From: Opitutales bacterium
GTDB lineage: Bacteria; Verrucomicrobiota; Verrucomicrobiia; Opitutales; UBA953
Reading direction: 5' to 3'
Assembly: GCA_030725715.1 (NCBI GenBank)
Contig: JANRFG010000013.1
Coordinates: forward strand, 40,827-104,826
Length of the DNA: 64,000 nt
Part shown: positions 8,562 to 17,789 of the stretch, piece after piece
Position numbering within the stretch: position 1 is the first letter of the stretch
How the letters are laid out: every line of letters starts with the position of its first letter
Notes under the pieces: model-generated
What the model saw: the letters and a program-made list of their open reading frames with translations, nothing else
What the model was told of the DNA's origin: nothing
The model's database searches: none
Made by a program: the position numbers and the translations under genes

Positions 8562-10366
8562 GCAAGCCGCCCCTCGAGATCGCGGTCCGCCGCCTGCGCC
8601 CCGACGAGGAAGAACCGGATCGCCTGCCCCTGCGCTGGTCGACCATCGCCCGGCTCCTCGCGTTCACCCGCCCCCATCGCCTGCAGCGCAACACGCTGCT
8701 GATCCTCTGCGTCTTCCGGGCGATGGCCCTGCCGGGCCTCGCCTGGCTCGTCGGCGCCATCATCAAAGGCCCGGTCCAGGCCGGCGACGGCGCCGCGACG
8801 TTCCGGGCCCTCGCCCTCTTCACGGTCTTCTTCGTCGTCGCCGACGTCGCCCTCTACTGGCGCATCCGGTTGGCGCACCAGATCGGCGAGAACGTCCTGC
8901 GCGACGTTCGCGACCGCCTGATGGCGCACCTCCTCACGCAGCCGCTCTCGTTCTTCCACGCCCGCCGGCACGGCAGCCTGATCAGCCGCATGGTCTCGGA
9001 CATCGAGGCGATGCGCAACGGCGTCCAGAACAACTTCTTCATCGCCTTCGTCTCGTTCGGGCAGATGACCTGCGCCGCCGCGCTGATGCTCCTGGCGAAC
9101 CCCCGGCTCTTCCTCGTCCTGCTGGCCATCGTGCCCTGCCTGCTGCTCGTCCACGCCTTCTTCCGCGGCAAGATCCTGCACGCCTCCCGCGTGCAGCAGG
9201 AGACCTTCTCCCGCGTGACCTCGGCGCTCGCCGAGACGGTCCAGGGCATCCGCGTCACGCAGGGCTTCGCCCGCGAGGACACCAACGCCGGCATCTTCAC
9301 GCGCCTCGTGCGCAGCCTCGCCGGCAACGTCGTGAAGACCGCCAGCCTGACCTCCCTCTACCTCCCCCTGCTGGAACTCAACGCCCACGGCTTCATGGCC
9401 GCGCTCATCGGCGTCGGCGGCTGGGCCGCCCTCTCCGGCACCGGCACGGGCTTGGGTGACCTGGTGACGTTCTTCTTCCTGGCGGACCTGTTCTTCTCGC
9501 CGATCACGATCATCGGGACGCAGCTCTCGGAAGCCACGCTCGCGATGGCGGGCGCGGAACGTTACTTCCGCGTGCTCGACACGGCGCCCGCCTGGACGGA
9601 CAAGCCGGGCGCGACCGAGTGCCCCCGCCTGAGCGGACACGTCGAATTCCGGGACGTCGGCTTCGCCTATGTCCCGGATCGTCCGGTGCTGCACGAGATC
9701 TGCTTCACCGCCCGACCGGGACAGGTCATCGCCCTCGTCGGCCATACAGGCTCCGGGAAGTCGACGATCATCGGCCTGCTGGCGAAGTTCCAGCTGCCGC
9801 TGGCGGGTCAGGTGCTCGTCGACGGTCACGACCTCGCCGACCTGCGCCAGGACACGCTCCGCCGCCAGATGGGCTTCGTCTTCCAGCAGAACTTCCTGTT
9901 CGCCGGCACGATCGCCGACAACGTGAAGGCCGCCCGCCCCGACGCGACGGATGAAGAGATCCGCCAGGCCTTCCGCGACCTGGACTGCCTCGACCTCATC
10001 GAAGCCCTGCCGGAAGGCATCCATACGCCCTGCTCCGAGAAAGGCCGCGGCCTGTCGATGGGCCAGCAGCAGCTGGTGGCCTTCGCCCGCGCCCTGCTGG
10101 CCGACCCGCGCATCCTCGTCCTCGACGAAGCCACGAGCGCGGTCGACACCCTGACCGAAGCCCGTCTCCAGGTCGCGCTGACGCGCCTGATGAAAGGCCG
10201 CACCAGCTTCGTGGTCGCGCACCGCCTCAGCACCATCCGTCGGGCCGACTGCGTCCTGGTGCTGGACGCCGGACGCTTCGTCGAACGCGGCACGCACGAC
10301 GAGCTGCTCGGCAAGCAAGGCGCGTACGCCGCGCTGCACCGCGACTTCCTCAGCTCGACGACCTGA
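8558..10366 (+). CDS. ABC exporter half-transporter, subunit 2 (degenerate signature)
   Basis: Partner of the preceding subunit, 602 residues, with six transmembrane helices and an ATPase domain. Walker A is GHTGSGKS (395-402). The signature is altered to LSMGQ (499-503). Walker B ends in LVLDEAT with the catalytic Glu at 524, and the H-loop is VAHRLST. In a head-to-tail dimer this Walker site pairs with the canonical LSGGQ of subunit 1 to make the active site. A good AAGGAG lies before the ATG, one of few clear SD sequences here. It is convergent with the next gene, with a 5-bp gap. Confidence 0.92.
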   Translation: MSKPPLEIAVRRLRPDEEEPDRLPLRWSTIARLLAFTRPHRLQRNTLLILCVFRAMALPGLAWLVGAIIKGPVQAGDGAATFRALALFTVFFVVADVALYWRIRLAHQIGENVLRDVRDRLMAHLLTQPLSFFHARRHGSLISRMVSDIEAMRNGVQNNFFIAFVSFGQMTCAAALMLLANPRLFLVLLAIVPCLLLVHAFFRGKILHASRVQQETFSRVTSALAETVQGIRVTQGFAREDTNAGIFTRLVRSLAGNVVKTASLTSLYLPLLELNAHGFMAALIGVGGWAALSGTGTGLGDLVTFFFLADLFFSPITIIGTQLSEATLAMAGAERYFRVLDTAPAWTDKPGATECPRLSGHVEFRDVGFAYVPDRPVLHEICFTARPGQVIALVGHTGSGKSTIIGLLAKFQLPLAGQVLVDGHDLADLRQDTLRRQMGFVFQQNFLFAGTIADNVKAARPDATDEEIRQAFRDLDCLDLIEALPEGIHTPCSEKGRGLSMGQQQLVAFARALLADPRILVLDEATSAVDTLTEARLQVALTRLMKGRTSFVVAHRLSTIRRADCVLVLDAGRFVERGTHDELLGKQGAYAALHRDFLSSTT

Positions 10367-10371
10367 CCCGC

Positions 10372-11430
10372 TTACTTGGCCGCGGGCGCCTCACCGAATT
10401 GCGGACGGACCGGACGGCCCTTGGCGGAGTCCGCCGCCTTGGCCGGCTCGTCGGCCGCCGTCGTCGGGAAAGCCGGCGCTAGGCCCTTGGCCAGGACCGG
10501 GGCGTAGAGATCACCGACCGGGGAGCGGCGGAAGACTTCGGCCTGAAGATACTGGTACGCCGGCACGCCCTCGCGCGTCTTGACGGCGAGCGAAAGCTCG
10601 AGGCGGACGGCCTGGCTGACCGCTCCGCCGCTGAAACGGACGGTCTTGGCCGGACCCAGGACGGCGAGCGCCATGCCTGTCGGTTCCTGATGGACCGGCA
10701 GCTCCCAGGTGTCGGCGGCCAGATCCGGCGGCAAGAGCACCACCAAGGCGCGGACGGGACCGCCGGGGTTACCCGGATAGACCAGGCGGCGACGCCAGAG
10801 CGGCCAGTAACGGCGGCCGGCTTCGTCCAGGACTTCCGTCCCGCCGGGTCCGTCCACGACCAGCATCCGCTCTTTCAGGAAAGCCGCCTCGGCCGGCGTG
10901 AGTTCGGCGCGCACCGCGCCGACGCGTCGCACGGGACCTTCGTCCGGCCGGACGTCCGCGTTCACGAGCAGGACGATTTCCACGGGGCCGGCGACACGAT
11001 GGTCGATCCAGGCGATGACGCCGTAAGGCACCGCCGTCATGGCCGCCGTGAGCAGCAGGCCGCCGCCCAAGGCGCGGCCGAACTCGTGACGTTCCCGCAG
11101 GGCGACGAGCAGGCCCGCGCCGGCGAAGCCCGCGGCATGGACCGAGATGTCGGTACCCAAGGTCCACTGCGCGGACAGGAAGTCGTCGGGCCGGCCGAAC
11201 CAGCGCAGCCGGAAGAACATCAGGACGACCCAGAGGGTGCCCGCGGTCGCGCCGAGCAGCGGCGCATAGCGCGCGCCCGCGCGGACATACGTGCGCGTGA
11301 GCAGCGCCGAAAGGCCCGAGGCGAAGAGCCCGCCGAAGAAAGCCTCCTTGAGGGAGGCCACGCCCGTGAGGGCGGCGGCGACCACCAGGAAAGCCCAGGT
11401 GAACCAATACGTCAGCGCGTAGGTCTTCAT
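10372..11430 (-). CDS. Membrane protein of unknown function, coupled to glgC
   Basis: A 352-residue protein with about five hydrophobic helices in the first 150 residues and a soluble C-terminal half rich in Pro, Val and Arg. I do not recognise a family. The start overlaps the glgC stop by 4 bp (ATGA), so the gene is translated with glgC; a link to glycogen metabolism is possible but only by position. It ends 5 bp from the convergent ABC exporter. Confidence 0.7.
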   Translation of the reverse strand: MKTYALTYWFTWAFLVVAAALTGVASLKEAFFGGLFASGLSALLTRTYVRAGARYAPLLGATAGTLWVVLMFFRLRWFGRPDDFLSAQWTLGTDISVHAAGFAGAGLLVALRERHEFGRALGGGLLLTAAMTAVPYGVIAWIDHRVAGPVEIVLLVNADVRPDEGPVRRVGAVRAELTPAEAAFLKERMLVVDGPGGTEVLDEAGRRYWPLWRRRLVYPGNPGGPVRALVVLLPPDLAADTWELPVHQEPTGMALAVLGPAKTVRFSGGAVSQAVRLELSLAVKTREGVPAYQYLQAEVFRRSPVGDLYAPVLAKGLAPAFPTTAADEPAKAADSAKGRPVRPQFGEAPAAK

Positions 11431-12722
11431 TCCCCGACCACCGTGCCGGGAGGCACGATCGCGCCCTTCTTGACAACGATCACGCCGTCACGGACGAACA
11501 AGGCCTCGGTCTCCCACTTCTCCGGCAGGCCCGTAGGCGACAGACGGCAGCCTTCGCCGATGCGCGCGTTCTTGTCGATGATCGCGTTGCGGATGTGGCA
11601 GGCGGGACCGACGCCGATGTCGGGACGACCGAGGGAGCTGTTGCGGGCGAGGTCATGCGGACGCTCGAAGGCGTCGGCGCCCATCATCACGACGTTCTCG
11701 AGGCGGGAACCGCCGCGGATGACGGAGCGCACGCCGATGACGCAGCGGTTGAGTTCGGAGTCGTCGACGATCGCGCCGTCGGCCATCAGGACGCGGGCGG
11801 AGCGGGCGCCATTGAGCTTGGCCGGAGGAAGGTAACGGGAGTGGGTGTAGACGGGGTTCTGGCCGTCGAAGAAATCGAACGGCGGCACCGGGTCCGTCAG
11901 GGTCAGGTTGCACTCCCAGAAGGAGCCGACCGTGCCGATGTCTTCCCAATAACCGTCGAAGACATAGGCCATCATGCGCTTCGAGGCGAGGAGGCCCGGG
12001 ATGACTTCCTTGCCGAAGTCGGTCTGGGTGTGGTCCGCGAGGGCTTCGCGCATGACCTTGCCCGAGAAGAGGTAGATGCCCATCGAAGCCAGACAGTAAG
12101 GCTGGTCCGACTTGTCGGAGAGGCGGGCGCGGGCGTTGCCGCCGAGCACCAGGGAGGAGATGACCGCCGGATCCTTCGGCTTCTCGACGAACTCGACGAT
12201 GCGCAGGTCGGCGTTGACGCGCATGACGCCCAGGGCGGAGACCTGGTCGGAAGGCATGGCCTTGGCCGCGATGGTGACGTCCGCGGCGTTCTCCATGTGC
12301 TGGCGGGCGAGCTCGTCGAAATCGAGGCGGTAAAGCTGGTCGCCGGAGAGGATCAGCACCAGGTCCTCGTCCTTGAGGTTGTAGTGGTGCAGGTTCTGGC
12401 GGACCGCGTCGGCCGTGCCCTGGTACCAGGTCTCCTTGTCGCCGGTCTGCTCGGCGGCGAGGATGTCGACGAAGCCCCGGCCGAAACCGTCGAACTTGTA
12501 AGTCTGCTGGATGTGCTTGTGCAGGGACGCCGTGTTGAACTGCGTCAGGACGAAGATCTGGTTGAAGCCCGAGTTGAGGCAGTTGCTGATCGGGATGTCG
12601 ACGAGGCGGTAATTGCTCGCGAGGGGCACCGCCGGCTTGCAGCGGTCCTTGGTCAGAGGGTACAGGCGGGAGCCACGGCCTCCCCCCATGATGATGCTGA
12701 TGACGCGAGGAAGGGAGGGCAT
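11427..12722 (-). CDS. glgC: Glucose-1-phosphate adenylyltransferase
   Basis: Makes ADP-glucose from glucose-1-phosphate and ATP, the committed step of bacterial glycogen synthesis. The 431-residue protein has the N-terminal nucleotidyltransferase motif GGGRGSRLYPLTKDR, the activator/substrate motif KPAVPLASNYRLVDIPISN, SGDQLYRLD, FVEKP and the FDGYWEDIGT signature, with a left-handed beta-helix C-terminal domain. The open frame extends upstream but ATG 12722 gives the family N terminus. The gene is divergent from the MBL hydrolase, 103 bp apart. Confidence 0.95.
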   Translation of the reverse strand: MPSLPRVISIIMGGGRGSRLYPLTKDRCKPAVPLASNYRLVDIPISNCLNSGFNQIFVLTQFNTASLHKHIQQTYKFDGFGRGFVDILAAEQTGDKETWYQGTADAVRQNLHHYNLKDEDLVLILSGDQLYRLDFDELARQHMENAADVTIAAKAMPSDQVSALGVMRVNADLRIVEFVEKPKDPAVISSLVLGGNARARLSDKSDQPYCLASMGIYLFSGKVMREALADHTQTDFGKEVIPGLLASKRMMAYVFDGYWEDIGTVGSFWECNLTLTDPVPPFDFFDGQNPVYTHSRYLPPAKLNGARSARVLMADGAIVDDSELNRCVIGVRSVIRGGSRLENVVMMGADAFERPHDLARNSSLGRPDIGVGPACHIRNAIIDKNARIGEGCRLSPTGLPEKWETEALFVRDGVIVVKKGAIVPPGTVVGE

Positions 12723-12825
12723 GGCGGGATGACCTACCTTCCCTCCGGTCGCGGTCGCCCTCAAGCGGAAAAGGTCGAATGGCGGCTTGAAGACGGCGAG
12801 TTCACGGGGTTGCATCGCCTCCCGC

Positions 12826-13620
12826 ATGGCTTTCGCCTTCCACATCCTCGGCACCAGCAGTTCCGGCAACTGCTCCTTGCTGGAAGTCGGCGGCGCGCGG
12901 GTGATGCTGGATGCCGGTTTCCAGGGGCCGCGGCTCGAAGCCTCCTTGCAGAAGCTCGGCATCGAAGCCCGGGCCCTGGACGCCGTCTTCATCACGCACG
13001 AACACTCCGACCACTGCGTCGGCCTGCCTGCCCTGCTCCGCCAGAATCCCCGCCTCAAGGTCTTCGCCAACCGCGAGACCGCCCGGCGCATCAAGGACTC
13101 CTTCAAGTCGCAGCCCGACTGGCAGCTCTTCGAGACCGGCACGACGTTCGAGTTCAAGGGACTGCAGGTCACCGCGATCCCGATCCCGCACGACGCCGCC
13201 GACCCCGTCGGCTATGCGTTCGACCTGCCCGCCGAGGACGCGCGTCCGGCGAAACGCCTCACCTGGCTGACCGACCTAGGGCACGTCACCCCGGTCGTCC
13301 GCCACCATGTCGCCCTCGCCGACATCCTCGTGCTCGAGGCGAATTACGACGACGAGATGCTCGACCTCTCCAAGCGGCCGATCTCCCTGAAGCAGCGCAT
13401 CCGCGGGAACTTCGGCCACCTCTCCAACACCCAGACCAAGGACCTGCTCGTCGGCCTGCGCGAATGGCAGGCGACCGAGCTCTACCTCGGCCACCTCAGC
13501 AAGGAGTGCAACCGCACCGTCATCGTCGACGCCCTGATGAACGAAGTGCGCGACCGGAAGACCGACCTCCGCGTGACGGTGGTCGATCCTCTCGAGGACA
13601 ATCCGGTCAGCCTCTGGTGA
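12826..13620 (+). CDS. MBL-fold metallo-hydrolase (YycJ/WalJ-like)
   Basis: A 264-residue metallo-beta-lactamase-fold enzyme with N-terminal LGTSSSGNCSLL, typical of the YycJ/WalJ group, and the metal-binding HEHSDH at 58-63. Later histidines (for example in LGHLSKECN) complete the site. Family members are thought to be phosphodiesterases or exonucleases acting on nucleic acids; the substrate here is not shown. ATG 12826 is preferred over the TTG 39 bases upstream because the fold starts there. It ends 3 bp before a convergent gene. Confidence 0.85.
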   Translation: MAFAFHILGTSSSGNCSLLEVGGARVMLDAGFQGPRLEASLQKLGIEARALDAVFITHEHSDHCVGLPALLRQNPRLKVFANRETARRIKDSFKSQPDWQLFETGTTFEFKGLQVTAIPIPHDAADPVGYAFDLPAEDARPAKRLTWLTDLGHVTPVVRHHVALADILVLEANYDDEMLDLSKRPISLKQRIRGNFGHLSNTQTKDLLVGLREWQATELYLGHLSKECNRTVIVDALMNEVRDRKTDLRVTVVDPLEDNPVSLW

Positions 13621-13623
13621 GGC

Positions 13624-15534
13624 TTACTTCGTCGGCGGCGCCGGGATGTCGTCGGCGGCCGGCGGCGTGGGCACGGCGCCCTCGGAGCGGATGACGGCGC
13701 TCTCGGCGACCGCGCGGGCCAGACGCTTGACGGCGGCGCCGCAGGTCGGCGAGGCCGGATTCATGTCCTGGGCGGAAAGCCAGGCGGACAGGGCCGCGGC
13801 TTCGGCGCCTTCCTTCTCGAGCTTCTCGGCCCGGCCGATCAGCTGGGCGTAGCCGGCGACGAGCGGCGCGATGTCGGAACGGGTCTTGGCGAGCACGAGG
13901 TCATCGGACTCGGTCTTGTAGATCTCGACGATCACGTCCCACGCGAGGTAAGGGTTGTTCTGGGCCGCGAGCATCGAGGCCTTCTGGATGTTGGCGTCGA
14001 GCTCGCCCACGCGCTGGACGACCTTGCGGAGCTTCTCCGAGCGTTCCTTGTCCTGGGCGAGGGCCAGGGCGTATTCGAGCTTCTTGTTGAAGATCTCGCG
14101 CCATTTGGCTTCGGCCATCAGCCGGTCGAACTCGGGGATCTTCTGGGCGAGGGTGTCCTGTCGGCTCACCACCTGGTTGGCGAATTCCTTCACGCCGGGA
14201 TTCTGCGGCCAGATCTTCGTGGCGCGCTCGAGCGCGGCCTCGGCCTTGGCGTTGTCGCCGGCGAGCGCGGCCGCCTTGGCGGAGAGCAGCGACATGTTGG
14301 ATGCGTTCATCGCGTTGTTGACCTTCGAGAGCACCGGAGCGCTCGGGAAGTCGCGGGCCTGGCCGCGGACCTTGTTCACGTAGGCCTCGACGTTCGCGAG
14401 GTCGCGTTCGTCGCCGAGGCGCTGCAGTTCGCGCAGGTCCTTCCAGAGCGCGAGCATCTGGCGCTTCTTCTCCTGCGGGTAGAGCATGACCGGCGGCTCG
14501 AACTCGCCGAGGAAGAAGGTCTCCTGGAGACGCTCGAAGGCGCCGTAGAGCTCCTCATGTTTCACCAGGTCGTCGACCGTCTGCATGCCCTTGCCCACGT
14601 CCTTGACCGCCTCGCGGGCGAGCAGGTCGATGGACTCGAGGGTGGGCACGAAATCCGAGACCGGGAAGAACTCCTTCACTTCCTTGGCGCCGACCACGAC
14701 CTCCTGGTTGCTGGCGTTGAAGATGACGCGGTAGAAGGCGCTGGTGACGAGCGCATGACGGTAGCGCCGGGCCATCAGGAAGGCGACCATCTGGGACTGG
14801 AACTCGATCTTGGCCTTGAGGCCGACGGCGGTGAGACGCGTGCCTTGGGCGAGCATCTGGGCCTGCGTGCGGGCCTCGTCCTTGACCCGGTAACCCAGCT
14901 CCGTGGTGCCGGTGGAGCCCTTCGTGACGACCTTGCCCTTGGACTGCTGACGTTCGGCGTTCGCCTCTTCGACGCGGTCCACCCGGTTGACGATCACGGA
15001 CTCCTGGACCTTGCGCAGCATCTCGAGCTGGTTGAGGGTGACCTCGATGTCCTTGTACTCGCCTTTCATGCGCCAGGCTTTCTGGACCTGCGTGGCGATG
15101 GTCAGGCAGCCGTCGCCGTCGAACTCGAACTCGGCCGCCTTGAAGAGGAGGTTGAAGGCCTCCTGCTGGTTGCGGAAGTAGTTGTCCCGGGTGAGCGACT
15201 GGGGCGAAAGCAGCCGCTGGATCTGATCGAGGATCGCGACATAGTGCTTCATGTCGCCGTTGTCGGTCGGCGCCGCGAGGTAACGCTCGAAGCGGGCCCG
15301 GACGGTGCGGGTGTTGCCGAGGTTCATCGTGGTACCCTTCCACTGCATGGTCCCGTTCTCCAGGTCGATGGAGTCGCTGTTGACGTTGAAGAGACGGTCG
15401 GCGGCGCCTTCGGCGGTCGAGCTCTTGTAGTTGCCGGCCGTGCCGCCTTGGGCGGGCGCGGGCGGAGGCGCCTGGGCGAAACCGAGCACGGTCAACGCGC
15501 ACCAGCCGAAGCATGAAAGGATGAGGTGACGCAT
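13624..15534 (-). CDS. Large secreted helical protein of unknown function
   Basis: This 636-residue protein has a signal peptide (MRHLILSCFGWCALTVLGFAQA) and a Pro/Ala/Gly segment, then long Glu/Lys/Ala-rich amphipathic helices to a Pro-rich C terminus. The second half looks like TPR-type or coiled-coil helices. No catalytic motif is seen. It lies 11 bp after the membrane-anchored protein and downstream of the ABCG-like transporter, all on the minus strand, suggesting an envelope complex. Function unknown. Confidence 0.75.
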   Translation of the reverse strand: MRHLILSCFGWCALTVLGFAQAPPPAPAQGGTAGNYKSSTAEGAADRLFNVNSDSIDLENGTMQWKGTTMNLGNTRTVRARFERYLAAPTDNGDMKHYVAILDQIQRLLSPQSLTRDNYFRNQQEAFNLLFKAAEFEFDGDGCLTIATQVQKAWRMKGEYKDIEVTLNQLEMLRKVQESVIVNRVDRVEEANAERQQSKGKVVTKGSTGTTELGYRVKDEARTQAQMLAQGTRLTAVGLKAKIEFQSQMVAFLMARRYRHALVTSAFYRVIFNASNQEVVVGAKEVKEFFPVSDFVPTLESIDLLAREAVKDVGKGMQTVDDLVKHEELYGAFERLQETFFLGEFEPPVMLYPQEKKRQMLALWKDLRELQRLGDERDLANVEAYVNKVRGQARDFPSAPVLSKVNNAMNASNMSLLSAKAAALAGDNAKAEAALERATKIWPQNPGVKEFANQVVSRQDTLAQKIPEFDRLMAEAKWREIFNKKLEYALALAQDKERSEKLRKVVQRVGELDANIQKASMLAAQNNPYLAWDVIVEIYKTESDDLVLAKTRSDIAPLVAGYAQLIGRAEKLEKEGAEAAALSAWLSAQDMNPASPTCGAAVKRLARAVAESAVIRSEGAVPTPPAADDIPAPPTK

Positions 15535-15545
15535 GGCGGGGAGAA

Positions 15546-15932
15546 TCAGAAGCGCTCGAGGGCTTCGACGACCAGGAGGTCGCGGGTGACGCGCAGCTTG
15601 CACTTGAAGCGCTGGCCGACCTCGAAGGAGTCGGCGGAGCCGGCGGGGATGAAGACCGGGATGCGGCCGACGGGGTCCTTGCTGATCGGCTTCACGGCGA
15701 GGACGCGGCCGCGGCCTTCGACGAAGGCGAGCTGCTGCTCGACCTGGCACTCCAGACGGTAGCTGTTGCCCTGGAGCGTCGCCCAATCGCGACGATAGGT
15801 CTCGACCGAGAACGGGGTCAGATCGGCGAAACGACCGCCACCGCCCATGCGGGGCACGACGATCGCGACCAGGATCACGATGACCACGACAGGGATGCCG
15901 AGGGCGAAGAAGAGGGGGTTGATCTTGGACAT
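15546..15932 (-). CDS. Small membrane-anchored protein of unknown function
   Basis: The 128-residue product has one N-terminal transmembrane helix (about residues 5-27, rich in Val and Ile) and a small beta-rich domain facing outside. I recognise no family. ATG 15932 is preferred to the upstream ATG at 15965 because the charged MSKIN start precedes the helix directly. Co-directional with the secreted 636-residue protein (11 bp) and the ABCG-like transporter upstream. Confidence 0.68.
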   Translation of the reverse strand: MSKINPLFFALGIPVVVIVILVAIVVPRMGGGGRFADLTPFSVETYRRDWATLQGNSYRLECQVEQQLAFVEGRGRVLAVKPISKDPVGRIPVFIPAGSADSFEVGQRFKCKLRVTRDLLVVEALERF

Positions 15933-15996
15933 GCGGAAGAAGGGGCGCAGGGTACCCTGCCCCATCAGCCTAGCCCGCTTTGGGATTTGTTCCAGC

Positions 15997-16019
15997 GATT
16001 TCCCCGCCTAGGGGAAATC
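15997..16019. other. Stable hairpin between the ABCG-like gene and its downstream neighbour
   Basis: GATTTCCCC (15997-16005) and GGGGAAATC (16011-16019) form a perfect 9-bp stem with a 5-base loop. There is no T tract on either side, so it is not a classical terminator. It could mark the 3' end of the transporter mRNA or an RNA-processing site. Confidence 0.45.
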
Positions 16020-16044
16020 CGACGCCCTCCGGCGGGACCGCTCC

Positions 16045-17742
16045 TCAGCTCCAACGCTTCTGCTGGCAGCCGAAGACGACCAGACAGATGCCGAAAAGCC
16101 CTTGGACCAGGAGGACCGTGAGTCCAAAGAACGTGTCAGCCACGAAGGCGCTCTGGTTGGGCATGCTCGCGGTATAAGCATCATATAGAGGCAGCCCCAT
16201 CATGGACTTCATGTAGCCCGACCAGCCCCAGTAGGCGTTGATGAAGGGGCGGCAGAGCCAGGTCAGCGCCGGCGGCAGGGCCAGGACGACCCCCGAGAGG
16301 GGCAGCTGGAAGCCCACGAGATAGATCGAGAGCAAGGACGACTTCTCGGGCGAGGTCAGCATGGCCGAAAACCCCAGGCAGACCACCGACATCGACACGC
16401 AGCTGCCGGCGAGGACGGCCAGCTGTTCGGCCCACGGACCCGGGAAGTTGCAGATGAGTTTCACGAAGAAGCACATCCAGACCCCCTGGGCGACGCCGAT
16501 GAGCGAGACGAAGACGATCTTCGAGAACGCGTAAGCCCACGGGCGCAGACCGGTCATGCGCTCCTTCTCGTACAGCACGCGTTCGGCGGAGATCTCGCGT
16601 CCGCCGTTATTAGCCCCCATGAGGGTGAGCAGGATGACCTGGAACATCACCAAGCCGGCGGCGAGGCCCGCCAGCTGGGCGTTGGCCATCTGCACGCCCA
16701 AGGCCTGCTTCACTTCCTCCATCGAGGCGATGTTCCGATCCATCGGGATCTTCAGCACATCCCAGGAGCCTTCGAGATTGAAGATGATGACGAGCAGCGG
16801 GAAGCCGAAGGTGATGGCGAGCGTGAGGCCGAGGTAGCCGGTATCGCGGAAAAAGAGCTTCAGCCGACGCGAAAGCAGCGTGGTGAACTGGGAGACGCCG
16901 CCCGGTACGACGGGCTCGGGGAGCGGCTCGACCTCGGCGGGAGCGCCGACCTTGGCGACCGCCGTGGCGTAAGAATCCGGATGCTCGGCCTGATGGATCG
17001 CCCAGCGGTCCCGCCAGGTGGCCAGGTCGGAGGCGTTCAGCACCTCATAAAGACGGAGACCGTCCGGAATGCCGAAGTAACCCAGCAGTTCGTCGGGAGA
17101 CCCTTGGAAGACCACGTCCCCCTGATAGACGACCGTGACCCAGTCGAACTGGTTCAGCTTGCCGAGATTATGGATGATGCAGACGAAGCTCTTGTGGTGC
17201 GACTCCGCGAGGTTGCGCAGGAGCGCGAGGATCTGGTCCTCGGACTGCGGATCGAGGCCCGAGGTGACCTCGTCGCAGACCATGCAGGCCGGGTCGAGGG
17301 TGAGCTCCAGGCCGAGGGAGAGACGACGGAGCTGGCCGCCGGAAAGGGCGGAGACGCGCTTGTCGCGGTGCGGCGACATCCCGGTCACGCCGAGCACGGA
17401 CTCGAGGCGACGTTCACGCTCGGCGGCGTCCGGCACCGCCAGTTCGAGGGCGTATTCCAAGGACTCCGCGACGGTCAGCTGCGCCTGGGCGGCCGTGAAC
17501 TGCGGAGCGAAACCGACCTTACCGATGAGGTCTTCGGTGCAGGTGATCGGCTGACCGGCGAGGCTCGCCACTCCGGTCGAAGGCAGGATGCCTAGGATAG
17601 CCTTCATCAACGTCGTCTTGCCGCAGCCCGACGGCCCGATGACGGCGTTGAGTCCCCGCGGGAGGAAGCGGGCGTTGGCGCCGTCGAGGATGACGGGGCC
17701 GTCGGCGCCCGCCCTCACGGTGAGATTCTCGCAGCTCAGCAT
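16045..17742 (-). CDS. ABC transporter with ATPase and permease fused (ABCG-like)
   Basis: A 565-residue fusion with the ATPase first: Walker A GPSGCGKT (36-43), signature LSGGQLRRLS, Walker B CDEVTSGLD and H-loop region CIIHNLG. About six transmembrane segments follow (ABC2 type). This order is that of ABCG transporters. The substrate is unknown. ATG 17742 begins the ATPase fold; an ATG 30 bases further up is possible. It heads a probable three-gene minus-strand unit with two envelope proteins, and is divergent from a secreted protein 47 bp away. Confidence 0.85.
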   Translation of the reverse strand: MLSCENLTVRAGADGPVILDGANARFLPRGLNAVIGPSGCGKTTLMKAILGILPSTGVASLAGQPITCTEDLIGKVGFAPQFTAAQAQLTVAESLEYALELAVPDAAERERRLESVLGVTGMSPHRDKRVSALSGGQLRRLSLGLELTLDPACMVCDEVTSGLDPQSEDQILALLRNLAESHHKSFVCIIHNLGKLNQFDWVTVVYQGDVVFQGSPDELLGYFGIPDGLRLYEVLNASDLATWRDRWAIHQAEHPDSYATAVAKVGAPAEVEPLPEPVVPGGVSQFTTLLSRRLKLFFRDTGYLGLTLAITFGFPLLVIIFNLEGSWDVLKIPMDRNIASMEEVKQALGVQMANAQLAGLAAGLVMFQVILLTLMGANNGGREISAERVLYEKERMTGLRPWAYAFSKIVFVSLIGVAQGVWMCFFVKLICNFPGPWAEQLAVLAGSCVSMSVVCLGFSAMLTSPEKSSLLSIYLVGFQLPLSGVVLALPPALTWLCRPFINAYWGWSGYMKSMMGLPLYDAYTASMPNQSAFVADTFFGLTVLLVQGLFGICLVVFGCQQKRWS

Positions 17743-17789
17743 CGGTTGCAGTCTTGCCTCCCCCCTGCCCATCGTAAAGGCTTAACCCC

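Noticed and set aside
6645..10339. Long minus-strand frames over the ABC exporter genes
   Set aside because: Shadow frames with no recognisable domain, opposite to well-defined transporters.
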